From assembly GCF_031624395.1 (NCBI RefSeq), contig NZ_JAMQON010000002.1, positions 248,001 through 312,000 of the forward strand: a stretch of 64,000 bases of DNA. Reading direction: 5' to 3'. This document shows, one piece after another, positions 15,919-24,649 of this stretch. The notes beneath the pieces are model-generated. The model saw only the letters and a program-made list of their open reading frames with translations. It was not told the DNA's origin and did not search any database. The position numbers were made by a program, and so were the translations under genes. This DNA is from Halomicroarcula saliterrae (GTDB lineage: Archaea; Halobacteriota; Halobacteria; Halobacteriales; Haloarculaceae). Numbering within the stretch: the first letter of the stretch is position 1; every line of letters begins with the position of its first letter.

Positions 15919-16149
15919 ATGGTCACCGCCTACGTCATGGTCAAAGCCCACACCGGCGACGCCGACCGACTGAAACGGGAAATCGAGGGCATCGACGGCG
16001 TCACCGAGGCCCACATCGTCGCCGGCGACGTCGACCTCATCGCCAAGGTGAGCGTGGACACGCCGGCGGCGGTCAAGGACGTGGCCGCGACCCACGTGCA
16101 GGACATCCAGGGCGTCGAATCGACACAGACGTACATCGCGATGGACTGA
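15919..16149 (+). CDS. RAM-domain (Lrp/AsnC ligand-binding) protein in trkA operon
   Basis: 76 residues, a lone RAM domain: VTAYVMVKAHTGDADRL, GVTEAHIVAGDVDLIAKV and TQTYIAMD. It is the same length as the divergent RAM protein at 14870-15100 and shares the EAHIVAG core, so the two are paralogs. It starts 2 nt after the trkA stop with its own strong ribosome-binding site, which suggests it works with TrkA, perhaps sensing an amino acid or nucleotide that tunes K+ uptake. That link is inferred. Confidence 0.85.
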   Translation: MVTAYVMVKAHTGDADRLKREIEGIDGVTEAHIVAGDVDLIAKVSVDTPAAVKDVAATHVQDIQGVESTQTYIAMD

Positions 16150-16229
16150 AAGCCCACTTTTCGCACCGTCGCTACTATTCGAGGACAGCCACGAGGAGTC
16201 GACCGCTCGTCCGGCGACCGCCGTGCCCG

Positions 16230-16742
16230 CTACAGCGGCGTCCCGCCGCGGCTCCCCTCGCTCCCGCCCGTGCTCGCCGAGTTCATCAGCTCTGCGACGA
16301 CGCCGACGTAGTCGTAGCCGGGGATGATACCCTCGACGTAGGTCCCTTCGACGTACTCCACGAAGGTCTTGGCCACGTCGGCGGCTTCCCGTTCCCCGCC
16401 GAGGCTGTAGCGGTAGGTGACGACGACTTCCTCGTCGTCGCGCTCGACGGTGTATTCGTCCAGTTCGACCACGACGCGGGTCGATTTGGGGGCGTCTTCG
16501 AGGCGCCGTTCCAGTGTCTCGAACCAGCCGTCGCGCACCGCGGGCCCGACCTCGCCGGCCGTCGCGGCCTGCAGCGACGGCGCCCGGACCGTCACCTCGT
16601 ACTCGGTCCGCCACTTCTCGCCCTCGCTCGCGGTCACGCGGCCGTCGAAGCTCGTCGTCTCGACGACGAACCCCTCGCCGCTGGCCACGAAGGTGTCACG
16701 ACTGCCGAAGACGTCGGCGACGTCGTCTGGAACGTCCGTCAT
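16230..16742 (-). CDS. DUF5813-like haloarchaeal protein
   Basis: 170 residues, soluble, alpha/beta, no signal peptide. The features GEGFVVETTSFDGRV, EVTVRAPSLQAAT and DEYTVERDDEEVVVTYRYSL resemble the haloarchaeal DUF5813 family. The C-terminal region FVEYVEGTYVEGIIPGYDY is followed by a Ser/Gly-rich disordered tail. No catalytic motif is visible; the family has no known function. Confidence 0.7.
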   Translation of the reverse strand: MTDVPDDVADVFGSRDTFVASGEGFVVETTSFDGRVTASEGEKWRTEYEVTVRAPSLQAATAGEVGPAVRDGWFETLERRLEDAPKSTRVVVELDEYTVERDDEEVVVTYRYSLGGEREAADVAKTFVEYVEGTYVEGIIPGYDYVGVVAELMNSASTGGSEGSRGGTPL

Positions 16743-16791
16743 TGGGCTTCGATAGTGCGCTCACCAGCAAAAGCGCGTCGTCTCCGGACGG

Positions 16792-17073
16792 TCACTTCCA
16801 GGTGACGTAACTCAGCGCGGCGATACCGAACGTCTCGAGAATCTGGAGCACCATCATCACCTCGACGGCCAGGGCCGGCATGGCCGGCGCGTTGAAGTAG
16901 AAGTACAGCGCGACGACGTTCTCGGCCAGCAGGAAGGTCGCGAAGACGATGGTCCCGAGCGTCAGCGGCGCTCGAATCTCCCGGTAGGTCCGGACCCAGA
17001 TGGCGATAAGTCCGGCCAGCAACAGGATGTTGATCGCGGCGGCGATTCTCGCGGCGTCCAGTACGAGACTCAT
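16792..17073 (-). CDS. small membrane protein paired with a winged-helix regulator
   Basis: 93 residues with three hydrophobic helices (about 5-28, 38-60, 65-90) and short basic loops (RTYREIR). It lies 51 nt downstream of the winged-helix gene 17125-17403 on the same strand. Pairs of this kind are common in haloarchaea, but their role is unknown. A membrane-signal/regulator unit is a plausible inference. Confidence 0.7.
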   Translation of the reverse strand: MSLVLDAARIAAAINILLLAGLIAIWVRTYREIRAPLTLGTIVFATFLLAENVVALYFYFNAPAMPALAVEVMMVLQILETFGIAALSYVTWK

Positions 17074-17124
17074 AGCGCCTCCCGAGTCCCGCGGCCCTGC
17101 ATGGCCCGTGTTGTTGGAATCATG

Positions 17125-17403
17125 TCAGTCGTCCACCTGTGTGAGTATCTGCTCGACCGTGTCCCAGTTGTTGCGTGCGCGCTCGCTCGGGAGATAGATG
17201 ACGCCGTAGCTGGCATCGCTGCTAGTGATGACACCGTTGTCTTCGAGGACCTCGAGATGGTGCCGGATAGTGTTGTATGCCAGGTCGAGGTCATCGGCTA
17301 GCTGGTTCGCGTTCCGCGGCTGGTCGTCGAGCGCGCGAAGGACACGGGCACGGTTCGGTCCCCCACGTGTGCCAGCGAGAGTCTGCCAGAGGACCGTATC
17401 CAT
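17125..17403 (-). CDS. ArsR-like winged-helix transcriptional regulator
   Basis: 92 residues, nearly all of it one winged-helix domain: ARVLRALDDQPRNANQLADDL, LAYNTIRHHLEVLEDNGVI (recognition helix) and the wing SSDASYGVIYLPSERAR. There is no ligand domain or Cys motif. A TATA-like TTGATATCC about 27 nt before the ATG suggests a leaderless transcript. It probably controls the membrane gene next to it and perhaps the divergent DUF4397 lipoprotein gene. Confidence 0.85.
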   Translation of the reverse strand: MDTVLWQTLAGTRGGPNRARVLRALDDQPRNANQLADDLDLAYNTIRHHLEVLEDNGVITSSDASYGVIYLPSERARNNWDTVEQILTQVDD

Positions 17404-17708
17404 TCGGTATGGGGTTCCGGAGCGGATATCAAGAACCTACCGACATCGCGGGACAGAACGCCGCCGGTGCACCGTCGGTGTGGGTCGGGAACGGAGCGCG
17501 GGGGCGCCCGTGACGCCGACGCAGCAGTGTCTACGGGGACAGTGTGTTGCATATATTATATCTCGGAGAATAATCGGTAAATGCTTTTCGGGCAGTATGG
17601 GTTCAGGGGCCCCCAGAGGCCCTCTAGTTGGATTTTAGCCGAATTTGAGGGAGATTTTAGTCCGAGTTGCGAAATGTATTATATCCATAACACCCTTCGG
17701 GTCGTCTG
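17404..17708. other. intergenic region with two TATA-like sites and a short direct repeat
   Basis: 305 bp between the winged-helix gene (minus) and the DUF4397 gene (plus). AT-rich boxes occur at 17547-17560 (CATATATTATATC) and 17677-17684; the second fits the DUF4397 start. A repeated GATTTTAG(C/T)C motif occurs near 17631 and 17653. No gene was seen. Confidence 0.5.
17677..17684 (+). promoter_or_regulatory. TATA box of the DUF4397 lipoprotein gene
   Basis: TATTATAT lies 25-32 nt before the ATG at 17709, the distance expected for a leaderless haloarchaeal mRNA. Confidence 0.6.
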
Positions 17709-19157
17709 ATGTCAACGGACAAAAGTCGACGACGGGTCTTACTCGGAATCGGAACCGCAGCGACAGTCGGGCTCGCTGGCTGTGGGGGGAGCGACGGCGG
17801 TGGTACCCCGACGGGGACGGAAACGGGAACCGGAACTGAGACCGAGACCGGGACGGAGAGCGACGGCGGGGAGATGTCCGGCACGGCGATGGTCCGGGTC
17901 TCGCACATGTCGCCCGACGCTCCGAACGTCGACGTCTACCTCGACGGGAGCGCTGTCTTGGAAGACGTCGCGTTCGGCACGACGAGTGGCTATCTGGAGG
18001 TGGGTGCCGGGGAGCATCAGGTCGAGATTACCGCAGCGGGCGACCAGAGCGCGTCGGTCTTCGACGACACGATTACGGTCGAAGCGGACACGGCCTACAG
18101 CGTCGTCGCGGCGGGGGAAATCAGCGAGGGGGCCGACGAGGCGTTCGCCCCGCTCGTGCTCGAAGACGACAACAGTGACCCGGGGAGTGACACGGCGCGA
18201 CTCCGTCTCGTGCACGCCTCACCCGACGCGCCCGCGGTCGACGTCACCGCCGCCTCGTCCGGTGACGCGCTGTTCGACGGTATCGCCTACACCGAATCGA
18301 GCACCATCGAAGTGCCGGCCGGCGACTACACCGTCGAAGTTCGGGGTGACACCGGGAGCAACGACGGCGACGTCGTCGCCGACTTCGACGTGAGTCTCGG
18401 AGGAGGAGCAGTGTACACCGCCTTCGCCGCGGGGTATCTCTCGCCCGACGACGAGCCCGCCGACACCGCCTTCGACCTGTTCGTCGCGCAGGACAGCGGG
18501 GCGACGGAGATGGACGACGGGATGTCCGGCACGGCGATGGTCCGGGTCTCGCACATGTCACCCGACGCCCCGAACGTCGACGTCTACCTCGACGGGTCGG
18601 CGGTGCTCGAAGACGTGGAGTTCGGCACCACGAGTAGCTATCTGGAGGTCGGTGCCGGCGAACACGACGTGGAAATCACCGCCGCCGGCGACCAGAGCAC
18701 GTCGGTCTTCGACGACTCGATTACCGTCGAGGCGGACACGGCCTACAGCGTCGTCGCGGCGGGGGAAATCAGCGAGGGAGCAGACGAAGCGTTCGCCCCG
18801 CTCGTCCTCGAAGACGACACCAGCGCGCCGGGGAGCGACACGGCCCGACTCCGCCTCGTGCACGTCTCGCCCGACGCACCCGCGGTCGACGTCACCGCGA
18901 ACGCCTCCGGCGACGCGCTGTTCGACGGCGTCGGGTACACTGAGTCGGGGACCGTCGAGGTGCCGGCCAACGACTACACCGTAGAGGTTCGGGGCGACAC
19001 GGAGAGCAACGACGGCGACGTCGTCGCCGACTTCGACGTGAGCCTGAACGGCGCCACGGCGTACACCGCCTTCGCGGCCGGCTACCTCTCGGCCGACGAC
19101 GAGCCGAGCGACACGTCCTTCGACCTGTTCGTCGCGCAGGACTCGGGCGGGAACTAA
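17709..19157 (+). CDS. Tat-exported DUF4397 lipoprotein with duplicated halves
   Basis: 482 residues. A Tat signal (SRRRVLLG) leads to a lipobox LAGCGG with Cys25, so the protein is likely lipid-anchored outside the cell. A Thr/Glu/Gly-rich linker (about 28-55) follows. The rest is two near-identical units of 216 residues (starting at codons for MSGTAMVRVSHMSPDAPNVD, in parts), each holding two DUF4397 beta-sandwich repeats (VSHMSPDAPNVDVYLDG and LVH(A/V)SPDAPAVDV). The units are offset by exactly 648 bp and highly similar in DNA, so the duplication is young or kept alike by recombination. Function unknown; probably a surface adhesion or binding module. Confidence 0.9.
   Translation: MSTDKSRRRVLLGIGTAATVGLAGCGGSDGGGTPTGTETGTGTETETGTESDGGEMSGTAMVRVSHMSPDAPNVDVYLDGSAVLEDVAFGTTSGYLEVGAGEHQVEITAAGDQSASVFDDTITVEADTAYSVVAAGEISEGADEAFAPLVLEDDNSDPGSDTARLRLVHASPDAPAVDVTAASSGDALFDGIAYTESSTIEVPAGDYTVEVRGDTGSNDGDVVADFDVSLGGGAVYTAFAAGYLSPDDEPADTAFDLFVAQDSGATEMDDGMSGTAMVRVSHMSPDAPNVDVYLDGSAVLEDVEFGTTSSYLEVGAGEHDVEITAAGDQSTSVFDDSITVEADTAYSVVAAGEISEGADEAFAPLVLEDDTSAPGSDTARLRLVHVSPDAPAVDVTANASGDALFDGVGYTESGTVEVPANDYTVEVRGDTESNDGDVVADFDVSLNGATAYTAFAAGYLSADDEPSDTSFDLFVAQDSGGN
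17874..19154 (+). repeat. 648-bp tandem duplication inside the DUF4397 gene
   Basis: The first unit starts at 17874 and the second at 18522. Long stretches are identical, for example the segment beginning ATGTCCGGCACGGCGATGG in both. The reading frame is kept (216 codons per unit). Confidence 0.85.
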
Positions 19158-19258
19158 GCTCGGCGCAGAAACGGTACAGCGGCCTCTGAGACAGCCCTCT
19201 GCGAACTTTTTTGCGTATCCCGATAGCGGCGGCCGCCGATAGAATCGCTCGTCGCAGA

Positions 19259-19343
19259 TGCGAGGGATGGGATTCGAACCCATGGACCCCTACGGGAGCG
19301 GGTCTTAAGCCCACCGCCTTTGGCCAAGCTCGGCTACCCTCGC
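19259..19343 (-). tRNA. tRNA-Leu (anticodon TAA)
   Basis: 85-nt class II tRNA. The acceptor stem is GCGAGGG/CCCTCGC, the anticodon loop CTTAAGA is closed by GGG/CCC pairs, there is a long variable arm, and the T arm contains GGTTCGAATCC. The discriminator is A; CCA is not encoded and no intron is seen. Confidence 0.95.
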
Positions 19344-19383
19344 GCATCTGTCCCTGTACGCCGCGCGGGAAAACGGGTTTCGG

Positions 19384-19725
19384 TTACCAGTCGACCGAGA
19401 GGCTGCCGTCGCCCTCGGGGTCGGGCGCGATTTCCTCGTTCGTCCGGCGGTCGACGATGTGGATGACGCCGCGGTCCTTCTTCGCCGGGCAGATCTCGGC
19501 GGCTTCGATGTTGTGGTCCAGTTCGTCCTCGCCGAAGAAATATGCGTTGGGCTGGGCGATACCGGTGTCCAGCGAGAGCGACCAGTTCGTCGACACCTCG
19601 GCGCACTTGCCCGCGCCGAAGCACTTGTTGGCCTCGAAGATTATCTTGTAAGGCTGGTCCTCGACCGGCGGCGCGTTCTGCTCCCCGAACTCGCTGGGGT
19701 CGACAGGTTCGTCGGCCTCTGTCAT
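19384..19725 (-). CDS. 3Fe-4S-type ferredoxin
   Basis: 113 residues. The cysteines are KCFGAGKC (C-x5-C) near residue 34-40 and a later CP pair (EICPAKK) near residue 80. Only three ligand cysteines fit the cluster, the pattern of [3Fe-4S] or P450-type ferredoxins (compare C-x5-C...CP). A soluble electron carrier is inferred. The N-terminal 25 residues are acidic and probably flexible. The ATG at 19725 was chosen because the longer open frame runs through the MOSC gene's shadow. A P450 gene lies 12 kb away, but no direct link is shown. Confidence 0.8.
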   Translation of the reverse strand: MTEADEPVDPSEFGEQNAPPVEDQPYKIIFEANKCFGAGKCAEVSTNWSLSLDTGIAQPNAYFFGEDELDHNIEAAEICPAKKDRGVIHIVDRRTNEEIAPDPEGDGSLSVDW

Positions 19726-19775
19726 GGCCGACTGTAGCGGGCCGACCGTCTTTCCGCTGTCGGTTCCCGCAGCCG

Positions 19776-20561
19776 TCACTCGACGACGTCGACCGCGTCG
19801 CCGACGGCGAGCGTCTTCCCGCGGTCGGCCTCGGGGACGCTGGCGATGAGCATCAGCGTATAGAAGTGCTCGAAGGCGTCCCGGTCGGCCCAGTCGGGAA
19901 ACGTCTCGCCGCGGTTCGTGATGAACTGCGTGCGGAACTCGGGCGTCGGTTCGCCGGTGTCGGGGTCCCGCGAGGGGACGACACAGCGGCCACAGGGCGT
20001 AACGCCCTCGATTCGGACGTCGCCGGCCCGGAACGCCGGGGCCCCCTCGCCGACGAAGCGGTCCTCCCAGAACGCGGGGACGCCGCCCACCTCGATGTTT
20101 GCCCGAAGGCGGCGGCGCGCGCTCTCGACGGTCAGGTCGTCGAACCAGCCGGCGACGGCTTCGAGCGTCGCGGTGCTGACGACCGACGGGCCCATCGCCT
20201 GACGGTCGACGTGGCCGAGCTCCGTGCTCCGGTCGAGTCGCAGGTCGGCGTCGAGCGCGAGCGCGTCGGCGAGCCACGCCGCCGCCTCGGCCCGCCCGGC
20301 CTCGGTGTCGAGGGGGAACTCACGGCGTTCGGGCGAGGCGACGCGTAGCGTTTCGGTCTCCGGGTCGTAGGTCGTCTCCAGCGCGTGAAAGCGGTCGGAC
20401 TGTTTCGCGTTGATGCGCTCGCCGTCGTCGAGCAGCGCGAACTCCCGGTCGTGTTCGAGCGTGCCGCCCGGGAGCACCCGCGACCGGTCGACGTCGAGTC
20501 GGTCCAGTCCCTTCACCGGATAGACTGTGAGTCGGTCGATATGTGCCACTGAGCGGGGCAA
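19776..20561 (-). CDS. MOSC domain protein
   Basis: 261 residues. The N-terminal MOSC_N beta barrel begins VAHIDRLTVYPVKGLDRL; the MOSC domain (about 110-255) has the conserved Cys in GVTPCGRCVVPSRDPDTGEP. The family transfers sulfur to or binds molybdenum cofactor (as in mARC and YcbX), often reducing N-hydroxylated compounds with a ferredoxin partner. The ferredoxin gene starts 50 nt downstream on the same strand, which fits a reductase/electron-carrier pair. Confidence 0.88.
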   Translation of the reverse strand: MPRSVAHIDRLTVYPVKGLDRLDVDRSRVLPGGTLEHDREFALLDDGERINAKQSDRFHALETTYDPETETLRVASPERREFPLDTEAGRAEAAAWLADALALDADLRLDRSTELGHVDRQAMGPSVVSTATLEAVAGWFDDLTVESARRRLRANIEVGGVPAFWEDRFVGEGAPAFRAGDVRIEGVTPCGRCVVPSRDPDTGEPTPEFRTQFITNRGETFPDWADRDAFEHFYTLMLIASVPEADRGKTLAVGDAVDVVE

Positions 20562-20664
20562 GGCGCGCCGGCGTCATAGCTGTTGGCCACACGTCAGATA
20601 CTGTGCCTGACGTGGGGCAGCCGACAGAGTTACTTGTCAAACAACCAATATTACAGAGGCACTG

Positions 20665-22998
20665 ATGGTCGAACACACGCGGACCCTCGATTTCAAAATC
20701 GCCTTCGCCATCGGGCTGGGGACGATGATCGCCGCGGGCATCTTCTCCCTGTCGGGGACGGCCGTCGCGGCCGTCGGGTCGAGCGCCGTCATCGCGTTCG
20801 TCATCGCCGCCCTCGTCGCCAGCGTGACCGCTGGGGCCTACTCCGAGTTCGCCTCCATCTACTCGGAGAACGGCGGGGGCTACCTCTTCTGCTCGCAGAC
20901 CTTCGAGGACCGGGACCTGCTGACCTACGCCATCGGCATGTCGCTGTTCCTGGGGTACACCGGAACGACGGCGTTCTATCTGGCGACGATGGACGAGTGG
21001 TTCTTCCGGTTTATCGTTCCCGAGTCGCTGCAGTTCCTCCCCCACGGGACCACGGGCGTACTCGCTGCCCTCCTGTTGGGAGTCCTCAACGCCCGCGGCA
21101 CCGAGGAGAGCGGTGGGTTCCAGCTCGTCGTCACCGGCGCGAAGGTGGCGGTCCTGCTGGCCTTCGTCGCCGGGGCCTTCAGCTTCCGCGGCCCGTCGTC
21201 GGCCGTCGGCACGTTCGCCGGCGGGTTCGTCGTCGCGCCAGTCGACATCGTCACCATCTCCGCGCTGGCGTTCATCACGTTCTTCGGTTTCTCGGCCATC
21301 GCGGCCAGCGCCGGCGAGATAATCGACCCACAGCGGACGGTGCCACGGGCCATCGCAGCGAGTATCGTCACCGTCACCGTCCTCTACACGCTGGTCATCG
21401 TCGCGATGGTGAACTCGCCGGTGCCGGCCGAGATAATCGCACAGGAGGGCGAGACGGCGATGGGGCGAGTGGCCGAGGGGTTCCTGGGGAGTATCGGCGA
21501 GTCACTCATCGTCGCCGGGGCCGTCTTCTCGATGGTCTCGGCCTCGAACGCCTCGATTCTCGCGGCCAGTTCCATCGGCTCGCTGATGGGGCAACGCGGT
21601 CAGGCACCCCGTCGGTTCGCCCGCATCCACCGCGAGTACGGGACGCCGTTCTGGAGCGTGACCACGGCGACAGCCACCATCGTCTCGCTCATCGTGGCGT
21701 TTATCGCCGTCTTCCCCTCGGAAGGGGGGCTCTTCGGACTCGACCTCGGGCTGACGGCACTGACCGGGTTCGCCACGCTCAATCTCCTGCTCCCGCTGGC
21801 CGTGGTCAACGTCGCCCTCGTCTTCTCCCGTCGGCGCTATCCCGACATCGAGCGAGGGTTCAGTGTCCCCGGCGTCCCGCTCGTCCCGGTCGTCGGCGTC
21901 CTCGCCAACCTCGGCCTCGTCTACAATCTGCCCCAGTCGGGCGTCGTCACCGGCGTCGTCCTGACGGCGGCGCTCGTCGGCGCGTATCTCCTGTGGGGCG
22001 GCCGGCCGGCGACGACCGACATGTTCCGGGAGATCGTCCCGCGGTCGACACCGGCCGAAGCGTCCGAAGGGACGCCCGCCGAGGCCGAGGCGGCGGAGCG
22101 GTTCCGTGTCCTCGTCCCGGTCGCGCGGCCCGACCGGGCGCTTCGGTACGTCCGGCTCGCGGCAGCGCTGGCCCGGGCCTCCGAGGCCGAACCCGTGGTC
22201 AACGTCCTCAACGTCACGCACGTTCCGGACCAGACGCCGTGGGAGACGGTCCAGGACACGGCCCGCGCCCGCACCGAGCGCCTCCAGGCGGAACTCGAAC
22301 ACGCCGACGTCGGCGTCGACTACACAGTCGAGGGCCACACCTGCCGCGATATCGCCTTCGACATCGTCCGGACGGCCCGCGAGGACGACGCAGACCTGCT
22401 CCTGCTCGGGTACCCCGAGCGCCACCGGGACGTGACCGAGACCGTCGAACGCGAAGCCCCGTGTGACCTCTTTTTCGCCGACAGAACCGTGGCCGCCGAC
22501 GACCTCTCGACCATCAACATCGGCGCGGGCGGTGGGCCCCACCACGAAGCGTTGCTTCCGCTGGTCGACGAGCTCGGCAAACTCGGCAGTGAACTCCATC
22601 TCATCAACGTCTCCTCGACCGAGCAGGGGACCGACGAGACGCCGGGGACGACACTCGACGCGTTGGCCGGCGCCGAGCGGACGGCAGTCACTAACGTCTT
22701 CGCCGAGTCCGTCGCCGAGGGGCTCGTCGAGACGGCCGCGGACAACGGCGGTGTCCTCGTCGTCGGGGCCTCGCGGGACCGGTGGCTCAAGCAGGCGCTG
22801 TTCGGCAGCACGCCCGACGAGGTGGTGCGGCTGTCGGCCGAGCGTGACGTACCCGTCCTCGTCTACGCCAGCGAGACGGGCGTCCGAGGGCAGCTGAGCG
22901 AGCGGCTCTTCCCCCTCCTGCGATACCTCAGAAAGCGCCTTCCGCGCCGGGGGTCACCGTCCGGCGGGACTCCGAGCGATCCGAGTGACTACCGGTGA
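20665..22998 (+). CDS. APC-family amino acid permease fused to two UspA domains
   Basis: 777 residues. The first about 455 hold some 12 membrane helices, starting with the APC signature [18 protein letters not shown], and include [14 protein letters not shown]. The C-terminal part carries two universal-stress-protein domains (about 485-605, [14 protein letters not shown]; about 610-740, [15 protein letters not shown] ... [19 protein letters not shown]). Such fusions are frequent in haloarchaea; the Usp part may bind ATP and gate transport. The substrate is unknown, probably a cationic or neutral amino acid. Its end overlaps the convergent cyclophilin gene by 10 nt. Confidence 0.9.
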   Translation: MVEHTRTLDFKIAFAIGLGTMIAAGIFSLSGTAVAAVGSSAVIAFVIAALVASVTAGAYSEFASIYSENGGGYLFCSQTFEDRDLLTYAIGMSLFLGYTGTTAFYLATMDEWFFRFIVPESLQFLPHGTTGVLAALLLGVLNARGTEESGGFQLVVTGAKVAVLLAFVAGAFSFRGPSSAVGTFAGGFVVAPVDIVTISALAFITFFGFSAIAASAGEIIDPQRTVPRAIAASIVTVTVLYTLVIVAMVNSPVPAEIIAQEGETAMGRVAEGFLGSIGESLIVAGAVFSMVSASNASILAASSIGSLMGQRGQAPRRFARIHREYGTPFWSVTTATATIVSLIVAFIAVFPSEGGLFGLDLGLTALTGFATLNLLLPLAVVNVALVFSRRRYPDIERGFSVPGVPLVPVVGVLANLGLVYNLPQSGVVTGVVLTAALVGAYLLWGGRPATTDMFREIVPRSTPAEASEGTPAEAEAAERFRVLVPVARPDRALRYVRLAAALARASEAEPVVNVLNVTHVPDQTPWETVQDTARARTERLQAELEHADVGVDYTVEGHTCRDIAFDIVRTAREDDADLLLLGYPERHRDVTETVEREAPCDLFFADRTVAADDLSTINIGAGGGPHHEALLPLVDELGKLGSELHLINVSSTEQGTDETPGTTLDALAGAERTAVTNVFAESVAEGLVETAADNGGVLVVGASRDRWLKQALFGSTPDEVVRLSAERDVPVLVYASETGVRGQLSERLFPLLRYLRKRLPRRGSPSGGTPSDPSDYR

Positions 22999-23537
22999 AT
23001 CTCGACGGATTCGAGATGAATCGGCGTCGTCGGCGCGTCGTTTGGGTCCGTATCGGTGTCGCCGATGGCCTCGACGACGTCCATCCCGTCGGTGACCTCA
23101 CCGAAGACGGCGTGTTTGCCGTTGAGGTGGTGCTGGGCGCCCAGCGTGATGAAAAACTGCGAGCCGTTCGTATCGGGACCGCGGTTGGCCATGCTGAGGA
23201 GGCCGGCCTCGTCGTGGGTCAGGTCGTCGTGGAACTCGTCTTCGAACGTGTAGCCGGGGCCGCCGCGACCGGTGCCGGTCGGGTCGCCCATCTGAATCAT
23301 GAAGTCGTCGATGACGCGGTGGACCTCGATATCCGAGTAGAGCGGGTCGATACGCTTCTCGCCGGACTCCGGGTCCTCCCAGGCACCGGTGCCGGGACCG
23401 ACCTCGGCGGCGTCGTAGTCGTCGGCGCCCTCGGCCAGCCCGACGAAGTTCTCGACGGTGTTGGGGACGCGGTCGTCGTACAGTTCGACTTCGATGTCGC
23501 CCTCTGTCGTGTGGAGCGTCGCTGTCAGGTCGCTCAT
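22989..23537 (-). CDS. cyclophilin-type peptidyl-prolyl isomerase
   Basis: 182 residues, cytoplasmic (no signal). The cyclophilin core includes [18 protein letters not shown] (catalytic Arg in the HRV motif; QMGD), [26 protein letters not shown] and [12 protein letters not shown]. It has an insertion (about 35-65, [19 protein letters not shown]) typical of haloarchaeal members. It catalyses Xaa-Pro cis-trans isomerisation during folding. The ATG at 23537 fits the family start. Confidence 0.93.
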   Translation of the reverse strand: MSDLTATLHTTEGDIEVELYDDRVPNTVENFVGLAEGADDYDAAEVGPGTGAWEDPESGEKRIDPLYSDIEVHRVIDDFMIQMGDPTGTGRGGPGYTFEDEFHDDLTHDEAGLLSMANRGPDTNGSQFFITLGAQHHLNGKHAVFGEVTDGMDVVEAIGDTDTDPNDAPTTPIHLESVEIHR

Positions 23538-23697
23538 ACACTGGCCGAGGGCATCACGGGCCAAAAGCTTGCCCACTGGGACCGAAGCTTCATCAACGGG
23601 GACGGAACCACAGCCGCTATGTCCTGACCTGTCACCGCGAGGCGGGTCGCGATTGTCCGACACGTCGCCTCGCGGCCGTGTGTGTCGGCTGTCCGCC

Positions 23698-24612
23698 CTA
23701 GTCGAGATGGTCCAGCAGTAGCGCCGCCACCCGCTCGGGCGCGTCGAACTGCACCCAGTGGCTCGCGTCGGGGAGCCGTTCCACGCGGATATCCGGGACC
23801 CACTCGTCGAGTCCCTCTGTCAGCGAGATATCCAGCGCCGCGTCCTGTTCGCCCCAGACGAGCAGCGTCGGCGCCCGCACCGGGAGCGCGCCCACGCCGC
23901 CGCCCGTCAGCGTGAGTCGCGCGTTCCGTCGAGCGAGCGACCGATAGTAGTTGAGCGCCGCCGTGCGCGCCCCCGGTTGTCCGAACGCCTCCTTGTAGCG
24001 CTCGATATCGGTCCGGGTGAACGCGTCGCTCCGGACCGTCCCCTCGCCGAGCATCCGGTCCAGCGCCTCGAAACCGTTCGCGCCGAGGGCCCACTCCGGC
24101 ACGACCGGGAGCTGGAAGAAGCCGACGTACCACGATTTGCGGAGCTGAGTCGGATTCGAGCGCAGCGTCCGCTCGTACTTGCTCGGGTGGGGTGCGTTGA
24201 GTACCGCCAGCCGATCGACGACGCCGGGGCGGTCGGTGGCAGTCTGCCAGGCGACCAGTCCGCCCCAGTCGTGGCCGACGATATGGGCCGACTCGCGGTC
24301 GAACGCCCGGACCAGCCCGGCCACGTCGCTGACGAGTTCGTCGATGTGGTAGGCGTCGACTCCCGAGGGCTTCTCGGAACGGTTGTAGCCGCGCATGTCC
24401 GGGGCGACGACGCGGTAGCCCGCATCGGCCAGCGCCGGAATCTGGTGGCGCCACGAGTACCAGAACTCCGGGAAACCGTGCAAGAGGACCACGAGCTGGC
24501 CGTCCTCGGGACCGGCCGTCACGACGTGGAGCAACACGCCGTTGGTCTCGACGGTGTCGTGGCTCCAGGGTTCGCCCTCGGCAGGGACCGTCCAGTCGTC
24601 GGTCGGGACCAT
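23698..24612 (-). CDS. alpha/beta hydrolase, epoxide-hydrolase-like
   Basis: 304 residues. The oxyanion motif [10 protein letters not shown] (HGxP) and nucleophile elbow GHDWGG (Asp nucleophile) match the epoxide hydrolase/haloalkane dehalogenase group. A cap domain spans about 130-210. The acid GEQDAALD and the catalytic His in DASHWVQFD complete the triad. Likely hydrolyses an epoxide or ester; the substrate is unknown. It lies 37 nt downstream of the TrpD-like gene on the same strand. Confidence 0.88.
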   Translation of the reverse strand: MVPTDDWTVPAEGEPWSHDTVETNGVLLHVVTAGPEDGQLVVLLHGFPEFWYSWRHQIPALADAGYRVVAPDMRGYNRSEKPSGVDAYHIDELVSDVAGLVRAFDRESAHIVGHDWGGLVAWQTATDRPGVVDRLAVLNAPHPSKYERTLRSNPTQLRKSWYVGFFQLPVVPEWALGANGFEALDRMLGEGTVRSDAFTRTDIERYKEAFGQPGARTAALNYYRSLARRNARLTLTGGGVGALPVRAPTLLVWGEQDAALDISLTEGLDEWVPDIRVERLPDASHWVQFDAPERVAALLLDHLD

Positions 24613-24649
24613 AGCGAACCCTGGGTCGCCGCGAAAAAGCCGCTTTCGC

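Noticed and set aside
20583-22466. Plus-strand frame of 627 codons in the APC transporter region
   Set aside because: A frame-shifted shadow of the permease gene with an Arg/His-rich, unfolded-looking sequence.
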